From Natronosporangium sp035305625 (GTDB lineage Bacteria > Actinomycetota > Actinomycetes > Mycobacteriales > Micromonosporaceae), in the NCBI GenBank assembly GCA_963809545.1, contig CAWEKD010000004.1, positions 139,589 to 203,588 of the forward strand: a stretch of DNA of 64,000 bases. The letters run 5' to 3'. The stretch's first letter is position 1. Every line of letters starts with the position of its first letter. The notes beneath the pieces are model-generated. The model was not told the DNA's origin. It made no database searches and was given only the letters and a program-made list of their open reading frames with translations. This document shows positions 33,490 through 42,174 of this stretch, one piece after another. Made by a program: the position numbers and the translations under genes.

Positions 33490-35862
33490 ATGTCTACCCT
33501 GCCGGCGACCATCGACCCGTTGACCGACGAGGAGCTACGTCGGCTGGACGCGTACTGGCGTGCCGCCAACTATCTCACCGTCGGCCAGATCTACCTGCTC
33601 GCCAATCCGCTGCTGCGGGAACCGCTCCGGCCGGAACACATCAAGCCTCGGCTCCTGGGGCACTGGGGCACGTCGCCGGGACTGAACCTGATCTACGCCC
33701 ACCTCAGCCGGGTGATCGTGGCGCGCGACCTCAACATGATCTTCATTACGGGTCCGGGGCACGGCGGCCCGGCGATCGTGGCCAACACCTGGCTGGAAGG
33801 CACCTACAGCGAGCTGTATCCGTCGGTGAGCCTGGACGAGGCCGGCATGGCGCGTTTGTTCCAGCAGTTCTCGTTCCCGGGCGGTATCCCCAGCCACGTG
33901 GCCGCGGAGATACCTGGATCCATTCACGAGGGCGGCGAGCTGGGGTACTCCCTGGCGCACGCGTTCGGCGCCGCCTACGACAACCCGGACCTGATCGTGG
34001 CCTGTGTGGTCGGTGACGGGGAGGCCGAGACCGGGCCGCTGGCGGCCAGTTGGCTGTCCAACGCGTTCCTCAACCCGGTCACCGACGGCGCGGTGCTGCC
34101 GATCCTGCACCTGAACGGCTACAAAATCGCCAACCCCACCGTGCTGGCACGGATCCCGGAGGAGGATCTGCTGGCGATGCTGCGGGGATACGGCTACCAG
34201 CCGTACCTGGTCTCCGGCGACGACCCGGCGCTGGTCCACCCACAGTTGGCGGCCACATTGGACCACTGCGTGGACGAGATCACCGCGATTCAGGCCCAGG
34301 CCCGCACCGAGGGGCGGGTGCAACGGCCGCGCTGGCCGATGGTGGTGCTGCGTACCCCCAAAGGATGGACCGGGCCGGTGGAGCGGGAGGGGATGCCGGT
34401 GGAGGGCAGCTGGCGTTCCCACCAGGTGCCGCTGGAGCGGGTGCGGCAGGACGCGACACAGCTCGCCGAGCTGGAACGGTGGCTGCGCAGCTACCGCCCG
34501 GAGGAGCTGTTCGACGCCATCGGCGCACCCGTGCCGGAACTGCGCGCGCTGCCGCCGACCGGTCGGCGGCGGATGAGCGCCAATCCACACGCCAATGGCG
34601 GCGAGCTGCGGCGGGAGCTGGTGCTACCGGATTTCCGGGAGTACGGGGTGGACGTCCACCGCCCGGGCGACCCGCCCGCCCAGGCCACCCGGGTACTCGG
34701 CGCCTGGCTGCGGGACGTGATGGCGCTCAACCCGGACCGGTTCCGGCTGTTCGGCCCGGACGAGGTGGCCTCCAACCGGTTGGACGCGGTGTTCGAGGTG
34801 ACCGACCGGGTGTTCCTGCCCCCCACCACCCCGACCGACACCCAGTTGGCCCCGACCGGGCGGGTGATGGAGGTGCTGTCGGAGCACCTGTGCCAGGGGT
34901 GGCTGGAAGGGTATCTGCTCACCGGCCGCCACGGCGTGTTCACCAGCTACGAGGCGTTCATCCACATTGTGGACTCGATGGTCAACCAGCACGCGAAGTG
35001 GCTGAAGGTGAGCAACGAGATCCCCTGGCGGCAGCCGATCTCCTCCCTCAACTACCTCCTGTCCAGTCACGTCTGGCGGCAGGACCACAACGGGTTCTCC
35101 CATCAGGATCCCGGCTTCATCGACCATGTGCTCAACAAGAAGCCGGAGCTGGTGCGGGTCTATCTGCCTCCGGACAGCAACACGCTGCTGTACGTGATGG
35201 ACGAGTGCCTCCGCAGCCGGCAGCGGATCAACGTGGTGGTGGCGGGAAAACAGTCCCAGCCGACCTGGCTGGGGATGGACGACGCCGTCCGCCACTGCCA
35301 GCGCGGGTTGGGCATCTGGCCCTGGGCCTCCACCGACGACGGTGCCACCCCGGACGTGGTGCTGGCCTGCGCCGGCGACGTCCCCACCCTGGAGACACTG
35401 GCCGCGGCGGACCTGCTGCGACAACGGCTGCCGCAGTTGAAGGTACGGGTCATCAACGTGGTGAACCTGCTGCGGTTGCAGTCACCGTCGACCCAGCCGG
35501 AGGGGTTGTCCGACGCGCTGTTCGATGCGCTGTTCACCACCGACCGTCCGGTGATCTTCGCGTACCACGGTTATCCCTGGTTGATCCACCGCTTGGCGTA
35601 CCGCCGCGCCAACCACCACAACTTCCATGTGCGGGGGTACCAGGAGGAGGGCACCACCACGACCCCGTTCGACATGGTGATGCTGAATAACCTGGACCGG
35701 TTTCACCTGGTCATGGATGTGATCGACCGGGTGCCGGGGCTGGGTCAGGACGCGGCCGGGCTGCGGCAGGAGATGGTGGACGCCCGCCAGGACGCCCGGG
35801 ACTACACCCGCCGCTACGGGCAGGACACCCCGCAGATCCAGAGTTGGTCGTGGCCAGGGTGA
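33490..35862 (+). CDS. xfp: Phosphoketolase
   Basis: A 790-residue thiamine-diphosphate enzyme that cleaves xylulose-5-phosphate and/or fructose-6-phosphate with phosphate to acetyl phosphate. Key segments: LGHWGTSPGLNLIYAHL, GPGHGGPAIVANTWLEG, SFPGGIPSHVAAEIPGSIHE, the ThDP motif CVVGDGEAETGPLAASW, YKIANPT, and HQDPGF plus the C-terminal YPWLIHRLAYRR. Length is typical. ATG 33490 follows GGAAGGG (a GTG one codon earlier is also possible). It sits between the acetyltransferase and Acg-like genes, so acetyl phosphate and protein acetylation may be linked here. Confidence 0.95.
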   Translation: MSTLPATIDPLTDEELRRLDAYWRAANYLTVGQIYLLANPLLREPLRPEHIKPRLLGHWGTSPGLNLIYAHLSRVIVARDLNMIFITGPGHGGPAIVANTWLEGTYSELYPSVSLDEAGMARLFQQFSFPGGIPSHVAAEIPGSIHEGGELGYSLAHAFGAAYDNPDLIVACVVGDGEAETGPLAASWLSNAFLNPVTDGAVLPILHLNGYKIANPTVLARIPEEDLLAMLRGYGYQPYLVSGDDPALVHPQLAATLDHCVDEITAIQAQARTEGRVQRPRWPMVVLRTPKGWTGPVEREGMPVEGSWRSHQVPLERVRQDATQLAELERWLRSYRPEELFDAIGAPVPELRALPPTGRRRMSANPHANGGELRRELVLPDFREYGVDVHRPGDPPAQATRVLGAWLRDVMALNPDRFRLFGPDEVASNRLDAVFEVTDRVFLPPTTPTDTQLAPTGRVMEVLSEHLCQGWLEGYLLTGRHGVFTSYEAFIHIVDSMVNQHAKWLKVSNEIPWRQPISSLNYLLSSHVWRQDHNGFSHQDPGFIDHVLNKKPELVRVYLPPDSNTLLYVMDECLRSRQRINVVVAGKQSQPTWLGMDDAVRHCQRGLGIWPWASTDDGATPDVVLACAGDVPTLETLAAADLLRQRLPQLKVRVINVVNLLRLQSPSTQPEGLSDALFDALFTTDRPVIFAYHGYPWLIHRLAYRRANHHNFHVRGYQEEGTTTTPFDMVMLNNLDRFHLVMDVIDRVPGLGQDAAGLRQEMVDARQDARDYTRRYGQDTPQIQSWSWPG

Positions 35863-35887
35863 CCGGCGCAGGACCAGGAGGTAGGCG

Positions 35888-36877
35888 ATGACGACCGGAC
35901 CCGGTGACCGCACCCAGGTGGCGGCCCTGCGCACCGCCGCACAGGCGGCCAGTCAGGCGCCCTCGGTGCACAACACCCAACCGTGGCGATGGCGGTTGGG
36001 ACCGGAACAACTGGAGTTGTTCGCCGAACGGGAGCGCCAGCTGAAGATCGCCGACCCCGCCGGTCGGCTGCTGACGATCAGTTGTGGGGCGGCGCTGCAC
36101 CACACCCTGGTGACGCTCGCCGCCGCCGGCTGGGTGACCCGGGTGTCCCGGTTGCCCGACGATGACCCCGACCATCTCGCCACGGTCCGGCTCGACGCCC
36201 GCGGGCCGGCCGACCCGCACGCCCAGCAACTGGCGGAGGCGATCCCGAAGCGCCGCACCGACCGACGCTCCCCCAGCGCCCAGCCGGTGCCGGCGCAGGT
36301 GCTGGCGGAGCTGCGCGCCGACTGTGAAGCCCAGCAGATCCATCTGCATCTCCTGCCTCCGGAGCAGGTCGCTGACCTCGCGGCGGCCGCGGAGCGGGCC
36401 AACGAGCAGAGCACGGCCAACCCCGCCGCCCACCAGGAGCTGCGCTACTGGATCGAGGGTCCCCACCCGCCCGGCACCGGGATGCCGCCGGCCGTCCTGC
36501 CGGACCAGCCCGGGCATACCCGGGTGCCGACGCGCGAGTTCGGGCTGCCGGGCACCCTCCCCTTACGGAACGGTGGGGACCGGGCCGCCACGTACGCGGT
36601 GTTCTTTGGGGAGCATGACACCGCCGAGGCGTGGCTGCGCGCCGGAGAGGCGCTGTCGGCCACCTGGTTGGCCGCCACCCGGCACGGACTGGCCCTGTTG
36701 CCGTTCAGCGGCGTCATGGAGGTACCGGTCACCCGGATCTTCCTCACCAAGCTGCTGTCCGGCATCGGCTACCCCTACCTGGTGGCGCGTCTTGCTTACC
36801 CGGATCCGCACCAGCCGGCGCCTCCCCGGACCCCTCGGCTCGCGCCCACGGAGACGATCCAGGAGGAGGGTGGGTGA
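35888..36877 (+). CDS. Acg-type nitroreductase-fold protein (Rv2032/Rv3131-like)
   Basis: A 329-residue protein of the Acg family, flavin-binding nitroreductase-fold proteins that in mycobacteria belong to the DosR dormancy regulon. Visible signatures: QAPSVHNTQPWRWRL near residue 25, the ISCGAALHHTLVTLAAAGW helix, RRTDRRSP, and the C-terminal SGIGYPYLVARLAYPD. It lacks evident catalytic features for nitro reduction, and such proteins may store FMN. Its stop overlaps the start of the universal stress protein gene (TGATGA), and it begins 25 bases after phosphoketolase. Confidence 0.85.
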   Translation: MTTGPGDRTQVAALRTAAQAASQAPSVHNTQPWRWRLGPEQLELFAERERQLKIADPAGRLLTISCGAALHHTLVTLAAAGWVTRVSRLPDDDPDHLATVRLDARGPADPHAQQLAEAIPKRRTDRRSPSAQPVPAQVLAELRADCEAQQIHLHLLPPEQVADLAAAAERANEQSTANPAAHQELRYWIEGPHPPGTGMPPAVLPDQPGHTRVPTREFGLPGTLPLRNGGDRAATYAVFFGEHDTAEAWLRAGEALSATWLAATRHGLALLPFSGVMEVPVTRIFLTKLLSGIGYPYLVARLAYPDPHQPAPPRTPRLAPTETIQEEGG

Positions 36878-37770
36878 TGAGCCCGGAGGCCCAGGCGCCG
36901 GTGGTGGTGGGGGTGGACGGTTCCTCCTCCTCCCACGCGGCGATCGATCTGGCGGCCCGGCAGGCCCGCCTGCACCACCGCCCCTTGCGGGTGGTGCACG
37001 CGTTCGAGTGGCCGTTGACCGGGGTCTACCTGGGACCGTCCCCGGAGGGGCCGGAGGAGGGCGGGCTGGCCGCCGACGCGGAGCGCATCCTGGCCGACGG
37101 GGTGTCCCGAGCCCGACAGGTCGGTGGCGAGGAGCTACCGGTCGACGGGGAAGTGATCACCGGCGCCACCGTGCCGGTGCTGCTGCGCCAATCGGCCCGG
37201 GCCAGCCAGCTGGTGATCGGAAATCGAGGCCTCGGGGGCTTCGCCGGACTGCTGCTGGGTTCGGTGGCGATGCAGCTGACCGCGCACGCCCCGGTGCCGG
37301 TACTGGTCGCTCGAGGACAGGTGGCGGCGGACGGGCCGGTGGTGGTCGGGGTGGACGGCTCGTCCCACTCGCGGCGGGCGTTGGCGGCGGCGTTCGTGGA
37401 GGCCGCGGTCCGGCAGACCACGCTGCTGGCGGTGTCCGCATGGTACGGGCGACCGGCTCTCGACACCCAGGACAAGCTTCCGCTGGTGTACGACGCGGAG
37501 GACGTGTCCCGGGTGGTCGCACAGCAGCTGGCGGACGTCCTGGCGCCGGTCCGCGCCCAGCATCCGGACGTGCCGGTCCGGTCGGAGGTCCGGCGGGCCC
37601 GGCCGGCCAAAGCGCTCCTGGAGGTCGCCACCGGGGCGCAGCTGCTGGTGGTGGGGGCCCGGGGACGGGGCGGATTCACCGGGCTGCTGCTCGGATCGGT
37701 CAGCCAGTCGATGCTGTCGCACTCTCCCTGCCCGGTGCTGGTCACCCGGAAGGCGTCGGGCACTGACTGA
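36877..37770 (+). CDS. Universal stress protein, two UspA domains
   Basis: A 297-residue protein with tandem UspA domains. Domain one begins PVVVGVDGSSSSHAAID and ends with the ATP-type loop IGNRGLGGFAGLLLGSVAMQL. Domain two begins GPVVVGVDGSSHSRRAL and ends VGARGRGGFTGLLLGSVSQSM. Both carry the G-x2-G-x9-G-S/T ATP-binding signature. The ATG overlaps the Acg stop codon. The Acg-Usp pairing is typical of hypoxia or dormancy regulons in actinobacteria. Confidence 0.9.
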   Translation: MSPEAQAPVVVGVDGSSSSHAAIDLAARQARLHHRPLRVVHAFEWPLTGVYLGPSPEGPEEGGLAADAERILADGVSRARQVGGEELPVDGEVITGATVPVLLRQSARASQLVIGNRGLGGFAGLLLGSVAMQLTAHAPVPVLVARGQVAADGPVVVGVDGSSHSRRALAAAFVEAAVRQTTLLAVSAWYGRPALDTQDKLPLVYDAEDVSRVVAQQLADVLAPVRAQHPDVPVRSEVRRARPAKALLEVATGAQLLVVGARGRGGFTGLLLGSVSQSMLSHSPCPVLVTRKASGTD

Positions 37771-37795
37771 CTCCGGGGGATCGGCTCCGACGAGG

Positions 37796-37836
37796 CGGCC
37801 GGTGGGGGCGGGCGGGCCGCCCGCCCCCACCGGCCG
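37796..37836. terminator. Perfect 20-bp-arm hairpin between convergent genes
   Basis: The arms at 37796-37815 and 37817-37836 are exact reverse complements around a single central G, almost entirely G/C. It lies 26 bases after the universal stress protein stop and 16 bases beyond the convergent nucleotidase stop, so it can serve both strands. No U-run is present; such GC-only stems are common terminators in high-GC actinomycetes. Confidence 0.7.
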
Positions 37837-37851
37837 ATCTGGCTGGGAAGA

Positions 37852-39708
37852 TCAGAGCCGGACGATCCGCCCCTCTCCCCCTTCGGGGTAGTCAGCGGCG
37901 CTGACCCGGCCGTCCAGCCCGACGACCAGGTAGTCGGCCAACGCCTGCTGATAGGTCAGGCCGACCGAGGTGAACGGCAATCCCCGGAACGGGTACTGGT
38001 CGCCGCCGCGGGCGCTGAAGTCGTTGGTGGCCACCGAAATCGGTGCCCCCGGCACCACCTGCCCGTCCTGCACGATCACGGTCCCGTCATCGAGCACCAC
38101 CTGGCGGATCCGCTCCCCCGGCACCAGCACGGTGCCGTGGTCGTCCACCTGCTGGGCCTGTCGGGTCGGGTCGTAGACGAACCGGAATCCGGCCACCTGG
38201 GCGAACCGGCCGTCGGCGGCCGGAATGCCGGAGACCGCGTTCTCCAGGATCTCCTTGAACTGCTCCCGCGGCACCTCCGGCACCACCGCCACGAAGTTGC
38301 CGAACGGGGCGATGTCGAACGTGGTCAGCGCGGTCAACTCGCCCGGCGGGATCAGCGAGTTGTTCCGGATACCGCCGCCGTTCTGCAGCGCCACGTCCGG
38401 CGCGGCCACCCCGTACTCGGCGGCCCGCTGCCGTCCGGCGAACAGCAGCGCGTCCGCCATGAGGTTGCCCAGGTTGGTTTCCTCCGTCCGCACCCCGGGC
38501 TCCCGGCGCCCCTCCAGCGCCACCTCGGAGGTGGCCAGCACGGTGGTGGCCAGGTTCTCGGTGTAGGCGATCACCGGGTCGACCACGGTGCGCTGCAGGT
38601 GCCGGTCCGGAGCGACCGCGTCGGGGGCCACCCCGGACACCCGGACCAGGCCGCTGTCGGGGCCCACACTGAGCACCCGGCCGTGCCGGTCGAAGTTGAC
38701 CACGAGCTGCCCCACGTACTTGTAGTCACCGGGGGTGGTGACCACCGGGACGTCGATCCCGGCGGCGTCGGTGACGTACAGCGGGTAGCGCAGCGGCTGC
38801 CCGGTCTCCGGGTCCAGCGAGATCTCGTCCCCGGGCACCAGCGGGGTGTCGTCGGCGGCCAGCAGCTCATCCCCGCCCCCGGCGATCGCCACATCCACGT
38901 TGCGCAGCAGGGGGATCAGGGCCCGGTCCTCGGACAGCCCCTGCAGGTGGCTGATCAGGATGATCTTGTTCACGCCGCGAGCGGTCAGCCGGTCCACCTC
39001 GTCCTGGACCAGCTCCGCCACGTTCTCCAGCACCTTCACGTTGCGTGGGCTGGAGATGCTCGCCAGCGCCGGGGTGGTGGCGCCGACGATCCCGATCTGC
39101 TCTCCCCGCTCGCGGACCACCGTGCTGGCGACGATGGTGCCGTCGGCGGCCAGCGCCGCCAACCGGGGCTCGTCACTGACGTCCAGGTTGGCGGACAGGA
39201 ACGGAGGCGCGTTCCGGCCGAATCCCTCGATGAAGTCGGCCAACACGTCCGGTCCGAAGTCGAACTCGTGGTTGCCGATCGCGATCGCGTCGTAGTCCAG
39301 CGACTTCAGCGCCAGCGAGTCGTAGAACGGCACCCCCTTGGTCAGGCTGGCGTTGAACTCCGGCCCGGCCAGGAAGTTGTCGCCGGAGGAGACCAGCAGC
39401 ACTCCCCGCCGGCCGGCCGCGCCGGCGGGTGGTTTACCGGTGGTGGCCTCCCGCTTCAGCTGCTGCACCAGGGTGGCGAATCGCGCTATTCCTCCAAAGT
39501 CCGGGTTGTCCGGGGCATGGATCAGCTGGGACTCACCGTCGTTGTGGTGCAGGATGGTCAGGGTGTACGCCGGCCGGTCGGTTCCCGGGTGCGCCTCGGC
39601 CGGGGCCGCCGCCATCGTAGCGGCCACCGCTGCCGCCACCACCGCCGCAGTCACCGACCGCAGTGGGCGCCGGCCCTTCCGTCTGTTCCATTGTGAGAAC
39701 ACGGTCAT
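37852..39708 (-). CDS. Secreted 5'-nucleotidase (calcineurin-like metallophosphatase)
   Basis: A 618-residue exported enzyme of the UshA/NucA type that dephosphorylates nucleotides outside the cell. The N-terminus has a twin-arginine-like signal (RRKGRRPLRS before a long alanine-rich helix, cleavage after AEA near residue 39). Metal-site motifs are HHNDGES, SSGDNF, IGNHEFDFG and ISHLQG. The C-terminal substrate domain has ETNLGNLMADAL and LQNGGGIRNN. A role in phosphate or nucleoside scavenging is inferred. It is convergent with the stress block and divergent from nothing close. Confidence 0.9.
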   Translation of the reverse strand: MTVFSQWNRRKGRRPLRSVTAAVVAAAVAATMAAAPAEAHPGTDRPAYTLTILHHNDGESQLIHAPDNPDFGGIARFATLVQQLKREATTGKPPAGAAGRRGVLLVSSGDNFLAGPEFNASLTKGVPFYDSLALKSLDYDAIAIGNHEFDFGPDVLADFIEGFGRNAPPFLSANLDVSDEPRLAALAADGTIVASTVVRERGEQIGIVGATTPALASISSPRNVKVLENVAELVQDEVDRLTARGVNKIILISHLQGLSEDRALIPLLRNVDVAIAGGGDELLAADDTPLVPGDEISLDPETGQPLRYPLYVTDAAGIDVPVVTTPGDYKYVGQLVVNFDRHGRVLSVGPDSGLVRVSGVAPDAVAPDRHLQRTVVDPVIAYTENLATTVLATSEVALEGRREPGVRTEETNLGNLMADALLFAGRQRAAEYGVAAPDVALQNGGGIRNNSLIPPGELTALTTFDIAPFGNFVAVVPEVPREQFKEILENAVSGIPAADGRFAQVAGFRFVYDPTRQAQQVDDHGTVLVPGERIRQVVLDDGTVIVQDGQVVPGAPISVATNDFSARGGDQYPFRGLPFTSVGLTYQQALADYLVVGLDGRVSAADYPEGGEGRIVRL

Positions 39709-39747
39709 GCGCCTCCGCTCCTTGGTAGGTCGCTACCAGTACAGCAG

Positions 39748-40281
39748 CTAACCAGCGGAGGCGGAACCGCCGTCTACCAAGAAGTGTCCGAGAGGCGACT
39801 GTGGAGTGTCACGGTGCCAACCGAGGGCTTCAAACAGCGCACCGGCGGTGACGAGATCCACCGCCCCATTGGCGGTGATCAGCTGCTGCAGGTCCCGCCG
39901 GACCGTCCGGACGCTCACCCCCAGCTCCTCGGCGAGCTGCGCGTACGACCGACCGCCGCTCATCCGGATGATGATCACATGTTGGCGGCGGGTGGGTGGC
40001 TGCCAGTTACGGATTCCGGCGCGTTCCCGTACCAGCTCACGAATCGCGGCCGCGGCGACGTACCCCCACCGCACGCTGGCCGCGCCCAGGGTGTACCGGG
40101 TGCGCGCGGACAGCTTCCGCCGCAGTTCCGCCACGTCGTTTTCGATGGTCCGGAGTGAGAGCTTCAGCTCCCGGGCAATGGTGTCCTGGGTGGCTCCCGT
40201 CAGCAAGCGCCATAGTATCGCCACTTGTCGGGTTGACACTGGACGAGTGTCCGATAAACTCGGCCGGATCTTCTTAGACAT
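39748..40281 (-). CDS. Regulator with two LuxR-like HTH modules, beside the SDP locus
   Basis: A protein of about 177 residues made of two similar helix-turn-helix modules and no sensor domain. The first reads VSTRQVAILWRLLTGATQDT ... LSLRTIENDVAELRRKL. The second reads PTRRQHVIIIRMSGGRSYAQ ... VSVRTVRRDLQQLI. Each resembles a LuxR/GerE C-terminal domain. It is divergent from sdpC1, about 480 bases away, and is the only regulator near the SDP genes, so it is the likely controller (inferred). Neither ATG 40281 nor GTG 40341 has a clear ribosome-binding site; I prefer 40281 because an inverted repeat lies just upstream of it. Confidence 0.7.
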   Translation of the reverse strand: MSKKIRPSLSDTRPVSTRQVAILWRLLTGATQDTIARELKLSLRTIENDVAELRRKLSARTRYTLGAASVRWGYVAAAAIRELVRERAGIRNWQPPTRRQHVIIIRMSGGRSYAQLAEELGVSVRTVRRDLQQLITANGAVDLVTAGALFEALGWHRDTPQSPLGHFLVDGGSASAG

Positions 40282-40290
40282 TCGACGTGA

Positions 40291-40316
40291 TGTCAGGTTG
40301 TCTGAACCCCCTGACA
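40291..40316. promoter_or_regulatory. Inverted repeat upstream of the tandem-HTH regulator
   Basis: TGTCAGG (40291-40297) and CCTGACA (40310-40316) are perfect complements 12 bases apart, 10 to 35 bases before ATG 40281. Position suggests an autoregulatory operator. If the gene instead starts at GTG 40341, the repeat would be coding. Confidence 0.4.
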
Positions 40317-40633
40317 AGGGTTCTAAAACCTTGGCGCGCACCTCAGGAAGTGGATCACCCCCACCGCCATAAAGGCGCTGGAATATAGATGCACTTCGCG
40401 ACCGGGACAGCGCTCATAGACCCCCCTTGGGATCAATCCCCGCGCAACACTCCGCTGTGCGCAGCATACCCGCTGTCGAAGCCGACGATAAGTCCGGCGA
40501 CTTATAGAAGTTAACCACTTAAATGATGTGGCCAAATTAGACATAACACTACATCACGCCCATAGGTGGATGAGGTAAGCAATCTCCAAAGATCCACCAT
40601 TGTCCGAATGGCAAGCTCCATGCGGAATTGACT

Positions 40634-40645
40634 GTCCACTTTCCG
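40634..40645 (+). promoter_or_regulatory. 12-base element shared by both sdpC upstream regions (copy 1)
   Basis: GTCCACTTTCCG occurs 131 bases before the sdpC1 start codon, counted from the first base of the element to the A of ATG. The identical 12 bases occur at exactly 131 bases before sdpC2. The surrounding bases differ, so conservation of sequence and spacing suggests a regulator-binding site or promoter element. Confidence 0.6.
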
Positions 40646-40764
40646 TAAATATCAATTGTTCAGCTTGCCATCGGGCAATTACGCATTACCATCCGGACAC
40701 GGTGCCCCAGCCCCATCTGACTGGGACACCTACTTCCCCCAGTGATCCACATAGGAGGGACACC

Positions 40765-41451
40765 ATGCGGAGGAAACTCCTACTGGTGGCGACGATCTGC
40801 GCCCTGACCGTCGGGGTCACGTCTCCGCCAGCCGGCGCCTACCAGTCGCTCGGCGCCACCGACACCCCGGCGGCCGAGACGGTGCACACCGACTCGCTCG
40901 CCCCCGCTGGCAGCATCGACGCCACCGAGCGGGACATCCTGGCCGGCCTGCTCTTCGGCATCGGCGACTTCGCTGCGGAGATCGGCAATGAGGTCCCGGC
41001 GATCGCCGGGCTCTCGAAGGCGGAATACCAGGCTCAGGCTGAGGAGATGCTGGACGGCTTCATCTCCGCCCACAGTGTGGAGCTGAAGCCGGTACTGGCA
41101 GACATTCGCAGCGGTGACATCAACCGGGTCGAGGTCGGCCTGGATGGCCTGGCCCGGCTCTACCTCGGCTACGTGGAGAGTCGGGTCAGCGCGGAGGAGT
41201 ACGCCCTGCTGCAGCAGGGGCAGGAGTACCTCCCCGCCTGCGGTCTGGCGTGGGCCTGCGTCGTTACCGTAGTCATTCACAACACCGTCGCGATCACCTC
41301 GGCGGCTGCCGTCGCTATATCCGCGGCTCTTGCCCTCGCCATCACGGTGTGGTGCGGGGTCACGGCCGAGGATTGCCAGATCGAGCGCGCTCCCTCTCGT
41401 GCGGAGGCGGAATACTTCCGCGCAGAAATCGCCCGCGCCGCACGGGCGTAA
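40765..41451 (+). CDS. sdpC: SdpC-family toxin precursor 1
   Basis: A 228-residue preprotein. It has a signal peptide (MRRKLLLVATICALTVGVTS, cleavage near AGA at 23-25), then a pro-region with AGLLFGIGDFA (60-70), matching the RGLLFGQGE region of Bacillus SdpC. The hydrophobic toxin core starts at C159 with C-G-L-A-W-A-C (C159, C165), the equivalent of CGLYAVC in SDP, followed by HNTVAIT and an alanine-rich helix. A second pair, C197 and C204, and a charged tail ending ARAARA follow. SDP kills siblings by collapsing membrane potential; the same role is inferred here. ATG 40765 has ATAGGAGGGA before it. It is followed by a hairpin, sdpA and sdpB. Confidence 0.85.
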   Translation: MRRKLLLVATICALTVGVTSPPAGAYQSLGATDTPAAETVHTDSLAPAGSIDATERDILAGLLFGIGDFAAEIGNEVPAIAGLSKAEYQAQAEEMLDGFISAHSVELKPVLADIRSGDINRVEVGLDGLARLYLGYVESRVSAEEYALLQQGQEYLPACGLAWACVVTVVIHNTVAITSAAAVAISAALALAITVWCGVTAEDCQIERAPSRAEAEYFRAEIARAARA

Positions 41452-41458
41452 CGTACAC

Positions 41459-41493
41459 CCTGGCCGGACCAGCGCGTGGCTGGTCCGGCCAGG
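41459..41493 (+). terminator. Strong hairpin between sdpC1 and sdpA
   Basis: CCTGGCCGGACCAGC (41459-41473) pairs perfectly with its complement at 41479-41493 around GCGTG, seven bases after the sdpC1 stop. No U-run follows. It may act as a partial terminator or 3' stabiliser that gives more toxin mRNA than sdpAB mRNA. sdpC2 has a similar stem. Confidence 0.6.
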
Positions 41494-41532
41494 CCCCCCT
41501 GCACACGGTGAAATCTCCGGAGACGGACTCTG

Positions 41533-42174
41533 ATGCCCCGCACCGCTCTAGCTCCTCATCAGGAAGCACCCCGTACTGCCAGCGATCAACAGCATTCCGA
41601 TCCAGCCACGCCGGATCCGGCGGTGGTACGACGCATTCGCATGGTCACCGCTGTCGTGGTCGTGCTCATCGCAGCCACAACAGCGCTTTTCTCTCTTCCC
41701 TCCCACATTCACCTGCCCCGCAGCTGGCAGACCGGCTTCTCCTCCGTGCAGTCCCTGGTACCTCAAGGGTGGGGATTCTTCACGCGTAACCCACGGGAAG
41801 CGAGCATGATCCCGTACGTCTACGACGGTACGACGTGGGTCAACGCCAACCGCGGCCCTAATGCGCAACTGCGGTATCTCCTGGGGCTCAACCGGGAAAG
41901 CCGCCTCACCGAATTCGACATCGTCCAGCTTCTGCAGCAGTCCGCCACCGTCACGACGTGGACCCCCTGCGCCGAGCCGGAGGTCGACTCATGCGTCGCC
42001 TCCGCCACCGCCGCCGGCGTGGTCCCGGTGGTGACCTACGGCTACCAACTCCGGCTGTGCGGTGACGTGCTCATCATCCGGCAGGAGCCGATCCCGCTGG
42101 CGTACGCCGGCTTGGGTTACCGCCCACCCATGGAGGCGATCCGTTTCCATGTCACCTGCCAGGAGCCCGCATGA
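41533..42174 (+). CDS. sdpA: SdpA-family toxin maturation protein
   Basis: A 213-residue protein with one N-terminal membrane helix (about 37-55) and an extracytoplasmic domain. LVPQGWGFFTRNPREA (75-90) is the SdpA signature. Extracytoplasmic cysteines (SCVAS, LRLCGD, VTCQ) may form disulfides. In Bacillus, SdpA with SdpB is needed to turn SdpC into the active 42-residue peptide; biochemical detail is unknown. ATG 41533 follows GGAGACGG. The stop overlaps the sdpB start (ATGA), so the two maturation factors are coupled. Confidence 0.85.
   Translation: MPRTALAPHQEAPRTASDQQHSDPATPDPAVVRRIRMVTAVVVVLIAATTALFSLPSHIHLPRSWQTGFSSVQSLVPQGWGFFTRNPREASMIPYVYDGTTWVNANRGPNAQLRYLLGLNRESRLTEFDIVQLLQQSATVTTWTPCAEPEVDSCVASATAAGVVPVVTYGYQLRLCGDVLIIRQEPIPLAYAGLGYRPPMEAIRFHVTCQEPA

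Larger units (their letters stand above)
40282..40764. other. AT-rich divergent regulatory region of regulator and sdpC1
   Basis: About 480 bases with clearly lower GC than the flanking genes and no credible ORF. It should hold the promoters of the tandem-HTH regulator (minus) and the sdpC1-sdpA-sdpB operon (plus). The inverted repeat at 40291-40316 and the 12-base element at 40634-40645 lie in it. Confidence 0.5.

Noticed and set aside
34050..35690. 546-codon plus-strand ORF within phosphoketolase
   Set aside because: Out-of-frame shadow; the phosphoketolase frame carries all conserved motifs.
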